64,000 nt of DNA, taken from assembly GCA_001683735.1 (NCBI GenBank), contig LUGG01000003.1, forward strand, positions 992,001 through 1,056,000, written 5' to 3'. The translations under genes and the position numbers were made by a program. This document shows positions 57,326 through 64,000 of this stretch, in pieces (within the stretch, counting starts at the first letter, position 1; each line of letters starts with the position of its first letter). The stretch is from Grifola frondosa (taxonomy: Eukaryota > Basidiomycota > Agaricomycetes > Polyporales > Grifolaceae). The notes below the pieces were generated by a model. That model was not told the origin of the DNA. It searched no databases and saw only the letters and a program-made list of their open reading frames with translations.

Positions 57326-59801
57326 TCAGAAGTTCTCTGTAGAACGGAAGTATGTCAGCAACACAGGCAGGCACATACACATGCATGCTGCACGCACCCT
57401 TGCCAAAGAAGAACTTAGTGCCCTCCGGAGACGAATATTTGTTGCATGTGACATGCAGCTGCTTTGACAGGACCGCAGGTCCGCAGAAGAACTACGGCAG
57501 AGAAATATTCCGATGAGCAAAGTTTCGGTTGCGACCCGACAGGGCACGGCTCACCACTCCGACATCCGTCTCTGGGTGCTTCTCAACCATCGAACTGAAC
57601 ACACGGTCCCAATTGGGCCTGCCGAAATGTGTCGGCGCGCGAAGCGACGTGATCGCATCTTTCTCAGCGCCCACATCTTGCACCTGCGCGGGAGAATCAG
57701 AAAAATGCGGGCGACGTGCCGCACGGGTGACCACTTACGATGATATTGTTCATGTCATCCTCCTTGATCTTCGCAGTGAGATAGATGTTGATCTCAATCC
57801 GGTTCTGCGTGTCCTGTTCCTCGATGGCGTGCAACAAGGAGTGGAACCATTCCGCACTTCCAAAGTCACGGATGACCCACGTGAAATACACCTGCAGATG
57901 ATCAGCGTTCGAATGGGTCCCCCGATAGCAGTACATGCAGTAGTCTCACCTTTGACAGACGAGTGGGCTTGGACGAGTTGAAATTGTTCATCCGATACCA
58001 GATCGACTTCAGAATACTGATGGGACAGATATCAGCTGTTGAATCAACTCTAGAGTAATGGAACACGTACGAAGCGAACGGTGTAACACCAATACCGGCA
58101 CCAACAAGAAGCACGGTCTCGTAGTTCAAGAAGTCCTCACTCGCACTTCCGAAGGGGCCATCAATCATAACGCGGGGAAGTACACGGTTGACAGGGGGAT
58201 TCGCCGCCGTGCCAACCACTTTCCCACCGGCCTCACTCCCGCCCTTTTCCTTGGTCTCAAAATCACATCCCACAGCCTTTGCGAGGTCAGCAGTGAAGTC
58301 GCCAACGATACGAATGTGAATAGAAATATAGTCCTCCTCCGGCGCGCTAGAAATGCGTTATTAGAGGGTGCTAGCTTGTCAGTGCATAGCAATGACATAC
58401 CTGGTCAAAGTGAACGGGTGCCATTGGAAGTACGATATCTCAGGGCAGCAAAGGAAGATGTACTGGCCGGCGCGAGTAGTTGTCTTCTCCTTCTTGATCT
58501 GGATCTCCATGACTTTTGAAGGATGCTGGATGACCTTGGAGATGTACGTGCGGTGACGAGAGCGAACTTCGCGAAGGATACGCTCGTAGATCCAGATCAC
58601 ACCGCCAACAAGCCAATAGCGCTGTAAATATTGTTGAGGTCGCTAAAACCCTACCAACGCAGCAGACAACTTACCCAGAAAACACCGATGGTATTGTACG
58701 AGCAGTATGGAGGCCTATCTGGCTTGATCATGCAGAACATGCCATGGAGCTGCCAGTTGATAAAGAACACGATAAAGAGATGATGGCTGTACCAAAACCA
58801 CTCGAACCGGTTACGGCGACGCTTCTCCATGGCATACCACACCATGATGAAAAGCGCGACGGTCATAATCCAGCCAGTAGCACCAGGACCGGTGACAAAG
58901 TTCGCCGCAATGAACGCGACAACCCGTTCGCCAGTGGTCTTCGCATCAGGGTCGGCCATGGCAAGCTCCGCGAAGTTGACCATATGCGCGCCGATGTGGA
59001 CGGCGGAAAAGAAGACGATGGACCAAGCAGTGGCCTTATGGAACGTAATGTTCTTGTCGAAGGGAATAAAAGAGTTGAGCGGCGTTCGACGAATGAGAGA
59101 GATGAAGTTGCGGCAGACAGGGAGCAGAATGAAGGCGACATCCACATGAAGGACGAGGGCAGCCGTACGAGCGATGGCTGCAAACGGTAGTTAAAACGTG
59201 AGCAAGACTCGTAACTAGAGGTGATAGCTCATCCATCCTTCACGGTATGCACAGCAATTCCGGTCAACAACCTTCATTTCTGGGTGCGCGATATGTGATA
59301 TTCGCATACTCATCTCCAGTGAGACAGCAGTTCAACCTAATCCGCTATGCATTCTCGCGAACAACGAGAGAGTATGGCTCTCTGAAATAAATATGGTCAT
59401 CACTCACGGAAGGTAATGCCAAAGGTTGCCCGAGCGGTGACGGAATTGTCCTTAAGCTCGTAGTTCATGAAACCAAAAGCAATGACGAGTGCGTGGAGGA
59501 AGATCCAGACGAAGAAGAACATCCTCCTGCCGCCTTCGTTGATCATCCACACCCTGTAGCGGTCCATCATCGTCTTGGGCTCGTACGGCCTTACGGTCGG
59601 GGAGCTGGCGCTAGTATTGGACCTCTGCAGGCCCTGCAACCGCCTCCGCTCGGTTTTGTTGCGCTGCAGATGGCTAGGCTGAGCTCCATTAACCATGATA
59701 TTATTGGGCATGTCAGGATGCATGTCCAGGGTCGGTATCTTTCCATCCGAGAAATCAAGACTGGAGGAGCGCTTCCGGTTGAAATAAGCGGTGGAAGCCA
59801 T
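57326..59801 (-). CDS. noxA: NADPH oxidase, NoxA/Nox1 type
   Basis: Nox moves electrons from cytosolic NADPH via FAD and two haems to oxygen, making superoxide outside or in vesicles. In fungi it controls sexual development and hyphal differentiation. Nine exons (59801-59408, 59177-58675, 58621-58401, 58346-58071, 58016-57950, 57891-57739, 57683-57555, 57491-57398, 57336-57326) sum to 1848 nt, giving 615 aa in clean frame. Haem-ligand regions are SIVFFSAVHIGAHMVNF and WFWYSHHLFIVFFINWQLHG. The FAD motif is HPFTLTSAPEEDYISIHIR, the NADPH motifs are LLVGAGIGVTPFASILKS and VFFCGPAVLSKQLH, and the end is FFFGKENF. The last exon is 11 nt. A poorly conserved N-tail of about 60 residues precedes the first membrane span. 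There are no EF-hands, so it is not the NoxC type. Confidence 0.96.
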
Positions 59802-61125
59802 GACTAGTCAGTATAGCGTAGTCGACGTCCTGCGCAGCGGGCAATGAAAGAATGAGGACCGGCCTGCAGAAAAGGGCAGTAGAGTAACGAAGAAGAAAGG
59901 AGAGCGTTTGGGGAGCGTGGTGGTAATTGAGGAAAATGCTTTCGATTGTTGTGTCCATCTTTACGACGCGACCGACGTGCGACATCGCGGCGTTGTCATG
60001 TAAACCGCTTTATTCCAGTCCGGACCCCAAATTCGCCAAACTCCATCTTCTCTGCTGCGGTCGCTCATTGCTATACAACAGCTTACAACAGTTGTTAACT
60101 ATCGGGTCGACACTGGGCACGAAGATAAAATTAAAGACACAAGGTGGTATCCGTACGTCGTGCCCCAACCTCAAGTTGAGAGGCGAGTATGCCATGTTTT
60201 AGGAAGACAGATCGATGCCATTAGTGTTGAGCGACAATCTGTGGCATCTTTTGATACGTGTGTAAAACATGATTTCGATTGGAGTCCTATTTAAATATCT
60301 GGCCGCAGCGTGTTTCCTAGATATAGATCACTAACACTCGTTACGCAGAATTCAATATGTTAACATCGGATGTTCAGATGAAAGGCATGGATTCAGGGAG
60401 GCAGAACCATACCAAGAAGTCCACTTTGCTCTACAGTTACCACCAGTGGATCAAGTGGGAGATCTTCACGCTGGCTCGTTGTCCACCGGTGCTCGGCTTG
60501 TGTCGCTGTGACACGTCTCGTAAGAGACACGGTTGATGGACGGCCTCCGTCGAAGAACTACTCTTTCCCAAGGCCATCAAGTATCTTGTGCTCGCCATTG
60601 CAACAGCGTGCTCAACTAACTGAAATATTAATATCGTCAGGTTCACGCAGCAGGACCTGCTATAAATAATACTCAGGCTAGAATACGAAGTGCATCAAGA
60701 ATAACTTGAAGAGAGTGTCCCGCTGAGCCTCGGACCACCTTGATCCTCCATTCGAGATTTGCTGTTAATTGGATATAGAGAGGCGGCGTACAAGTTGAGT
60801 TTCGTTGACGCCTTCTTCCGCTTTTGGGTCGAAGTCTTCTTTTTCGTAACTCACTTAGCGATGCGTTGAACTCGAATGACAGTACCACACCTGAATGCTA
60901 TGTATTCAAGTCTGTCATTTGTCTGTTTCAGTACTTGATATTGTCAAACCAGCCGTGGCAAATTTATCTTATTCTGGCCCGAGGTCTCGTAGACGGGCGA
61001 GGAGGGCGACCTGTCAGGCAGTGAGCGCCACAGCTGGCGTTGATGTCACCATTGTTTTACTTACTCGGTCACAATACTTATTGCCACTACAAAGTGCCAC
61101 ACGCAGAGATAACGTTCCCACCATA
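59802..61125. other. Gene-poor region upstream of Nox
   Basis: Contains the Nox upstream region and the 3' flank of the GH28 gene. Short ORFs only. Confidence 0.45.
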
Positions 61126-63139
61126 TCAGACCACATCTTGACCAGGCAACTGGACGCTCGCAACATTGATGCAGGTGTAAGTTGGTGGCTGTCCATTTGT
61201 TGGCGTGATGCTGATGTCGCGAAACGAGATGTCCTCGCACGGCGCGGCAGCACTGCATTCTAAATCTACGACTAACAGAGATGAGCATCGTCGTCCGCCT
61301 TAGCGGCATATCTCGCTACGTACTGGTGTCGGTCGATGCCGTCCCGGACCAATTCACGAAAGCGAGGTTCTTGAATTGCAGTGGCGACGGAGAGTCTCCT
61401 CTGCGAATGTCCATTGGTCAGCGACGTCACTATGTTGACTTGAGGGACTCACGCGTGGCCGAGATTAGTCTGGTACAGCTGGATGGGAGTCGTCACTCGA
61501 TCCAGTTGGACGCTGCGCACTACAACGTCCGAGACGAGTCCTGCAAGAGTAGCTGGTCAGCATCGAGGCTTCCAGAGAACGCGGGACCTCACCTCTCCCT
61601 CCACCTCCGCCAGTCGGGGGAACCCAATAGTCGTCCCGGTCCATGATTTGAAGTATACCTTTAACAGTCTCAATCAAGACCTGTGTCGCGGCATGCCACA
61701 AATCCTCTTACTCCTGAACGCATGTAAGGCTGTATTTGAGGGTCGGGCCGTATCATCTGGATCATCACAAGGTCAGCCCCTTCACGTCGATGAGATATGT
61801 TGCTGACCGTCAAATCTTCAAGCTGCACGTTGTTGACATTGTCCACCTGCGATAATATCAGGATCCAGAATCACCACTTGCAGGGACGACACGAACAAGC
61901 TCATGATATTGACCCAATGAACCAAAGGCTATGCCGGTTCCGCCCCGACAAGTAATATTGCGAGCGAGAATGTTCGTCGAGTTCTAAGGTAACCGAGGAG
62001 GTCATCTCCTTTCAATGACATGATCAGAGGATCAACGTACGCCTTTGATAGCCAAACAGTCATCCCCACAAGTAATCTAAGAGAAACGTTACGTTCAGAT
62101 CAAAACGCTGATTCGGTTTTCTGGCTCCCACGTACGTCCCAGTTCAGGAGTGATACATTATCAGATCGGTACGTGTCGATACCTGTGTGACTTTATGTCA
62201 GCAACAAAGTTTCGGTATCTTTCTCTTACTTCGGCAAGGTTTCACCATCTGTATTCGAAACGATGCTGAAATTTATCGTCAGCCTCTCTCCCAGAATCAG
62301 AATTAGAATCGCATTGTTCACTCACTTTTGTCCGAAATACAGTGGATCCGCATTCGTGGCGTTGCAATACATCCCATCGTATACCACATCCTTCGAGTCT
62401 GCCACCGCGTTGCACCAGAAAGGCTGCGCCTCGATCCTAAAGTTCGAAACTGTACCGCGAGTCACTTTCGACAGCGTGAGAGCAACAGGCCGCCCATCGC
62501 CGTCCAAGCGAGTCGCGTTACCGTACCACGACCACCATAGTTGGCCATTCCCAATAATGCCGCCTGTGTTGTGCGCGTCCACCTCGAAGTCGTGACCGGT
62601 GATGACGAACCAGGAAGCCTGACTCTGCGTTGCGCTGTTCAGCCCGTTGGTCCCGATAAAGACGAAAAATTCATACTTGGATGAATATCACTCTGTAGGT
62701 GTTCTCTGGTTTCATCCAGTACACCAGGTCCGGCTTGAACTACGGGAAGTAAACAGAGTACGTTTGAACATGCAACGTTGGATTGATTAAACACTCACGT
62801 TGAGATAACCGTGCAGGTCGACTCGAGACGAGACGAGGTCCCATGTCATTTTACTACATTATGTGAGCGGGTTTGAAAATCACCAATGGCGGGACACCGA
62901 CCGGGTGACGTTGTATTCGCCAGGTTCGAACACAGTCGTCCCAAAATGGCCACATTCGGTGATGGCTGCCTCAATCTGAATTACGGTGTAAGAAAAATTA
63001 CCATGACATGGCGCAGGGAGCATACCTGGGAAGTGTCATCTATGCCTTGACCGAGCGGTTTGATCGTGCATGTCTTGGAAGACGTCACAGACACCAGTCT
63101 GAGGAACCAAAGTCCTACCAATGGCCAGGACACACGCAT
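61126..63139 (-). CDS. Secreted GH28 pectinase (exo-polygalacturonase-like)
   Basis: The start ATG at 63139 gives a signal peptide (MRVSWPLVGLWFLRLVSVTS) and exon 1 ends at 63026. Many short exons follow: GQGIDDTSQ/IEAAITECGHFG, FEPGEYNVTRKMTWDL, NTGGIIGNGQLWWSW, TRGTVSNFRIEAQPFWCN and GIDTYRSDNVSLLNWD. The catalytic ITCGDDCLAIKGNSTNI carries the paired Asp. Then come RGGTGIAFGSLGQY (with Gly where many GH28 have the G-H-G His), VNNVQLEDLTVSNI, LQFKNLAFVNWSGTAST and ECSAAAPCEDISFRDISITP, with the stop at 61126. It is a right-handed beta-helix hydrolase of pectin backbones, typical of plant-degrading fungi. Exon joins after CGDDC were not all resolved. The missing 'GHG' His should be rechecked. 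Confidence 0.85.
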
Positions 63140-64000
63140 GACTTCAGGAGACAGACCGCGGGACCCAAGTTTGAGGGTGAAGCGATAGCATTTTAAAGCA
63201 TAGACTGCGAACTGGCGATGTATGTCATGGACAACAGATAGCACCCGGTCACGAGAATCCAAGTGGAAGGCAGTAAATTTGTCACGTGTATGACGGGCCG
63301 GTACGAAGGGGCAGGTTTCTTCTTCACAATGTCCCAGTGACCACGGCATTTACGCGACCAGAAGCATTCCTAGGACGAGGACACGACCGACATAGAGCCG
63401 ATTTCATCAGTCGGCCAGTGGTGCCACCAAAGAGTAAGTAAACTGTGCAAGACGGATTGAAGCAAGTCTCCAATGTTATAAAGCTTCCTCGATCATGATA
63501 CAGACGGGTAGGAGCACCGGGACATGGCGCGGAGAAGAGATCTATAATATTGATCGTTCATCGTGATCAGTATGGTGGAAATCGGACCGCGCAATTGTCG
63601 ATCCTTACGGCACTGATCGCGGGAGCCCGAGTAGCGAATGAACCAGGCAATGTCGCATCTGAACGAGGATAGTGCATCATGTATGAACGAGCGTGGTGCG
63701 TTGCGACCATCGCCAGGCTCTCCAATCCGAATGCAAGTCCTCCGCAAGGGGTTCAATGTTTCTCGAACGTAGGAGAAACAACTAACATGAATATCTGATA
63801 AGTAGAATCAGCGTGCATTGCCCGAACACAGTCATCGTAGACCACATTAAAGATTGATTGGCCTTTGCTATTCCCCACAACATAGTAAAATTGATGGAAT
63901 TTACCGTGATGATGAGTGAAACGGTACCACCGTTGTGTATACTACGTATAAATCCGCAGCTTGAACTTGAACTTCGAGTCGTGCAAAAGTAAAGATCCTG
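63140..64000. other. No gene recognised
   Basis: The upstream region of the GH28 gene runs to the window end. A minus ORF of 87 codons at 63493-63756 has no motif. Confidence 0.45.

Noticed and set aside
1..64000. CRISPR array, bacterial operon, prophage or plasmid origin
   Set aside because: No regular spaced repeats or prokaryotic gene layout. All confident genes are intron-rich and fungal.
1..64000. Secondary-metabolite gene cluster
   Set aside because: No polyketide synthase, NRPS, terpene synthase or P450 motifs. The bZIP, GNAT, Nox and GH28 genes are adjacent but not functionally linked by anything visible.

Overview
The window looks like nuclear DNA of an Agaricomycete-type basidiomycete. 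Genes are split by many introns of about 50-65 nt with GTRNGT donors. The recognisable genes are typical of filamentous fungi: NoxA, a CFEM-GPI protein, CAP59-type and SGNH carbohydrate enzymes, PIG-F, Nop53, CSN1, eL31 and eL34, and Argonaute. No bacterial, viral or organellar features were seen. All splice sites were read by eye.

Layout. 1-5900 is an AT-rich, CpG-depleted island of mobile-element relics, with one sharp CpG-retaining patch, a 300-bp fold-back repeat and a 275-bp MITE. 6246-16700 holds an FHA protein with Ki-67-like repeats, two tRNA-Gly(GCC) genes with different 10-nt introns, an unresolved minus-strand coding-like stretch, Nop53 and a universal-stress-protein gene. 16700-24000 holds a WW-domain protein, COP9 signalosome subunit 1 with several frameshifts, an unidentified membrane protein and ribosomal protein eL34. 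25300-30000 holds a multi-span membrane protein, a CFEM-GPI protein and eL31.

30300-43000 is the most informative part. An SGNH/GDSL-like membrane hydrolase and a CAP59-family mannosyltransferase form a divergent pair. Next comes a segmental duplication (34746-36610 and 36611-39342) carrying the 3' tip of the mannosyltransferase, a coiled-coil gene and the 5' end of Argonaute. Only the second copy continues into a complete Argonaute (38725-42947). Its slicer tetrad reads Asp-Glu-Asp-Asp, and it contains a probable AT-AC intron in the PIWI domain. The duplication left a truncated Argonaute relic fused to a CAP59 tail fragment at an exactly readable junction.

43100-64000 holds a PHO13-type HAD phosphatase, PIG-F (GPI-anchor synthesis), a transaldolase-like protein lacking the Schiff-base lysine, a bZIP factor, a GNAT acetyltransferase, a complete NADPH oxidase and a secreted GH28 pectinase. 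Long gene-poor stretches lie between them, at 45.6-47.0, 49.1-51.1, 52.2-54.9, 55.8-57.3 and 59.8-61.1 kb.

Several conserved genes (Nop53, CSN1, PIG-F, Argonaute, eL34, the FHA gene) need single-base corrections, often in short homopolymers, to read through. Their neighbours (Nox, CAP59, SGNH, eL31, PHO13, CFEM) read cleanly. Uncorrected sequence indels are the simplest explanation, although decay of individual genes is not excluded.
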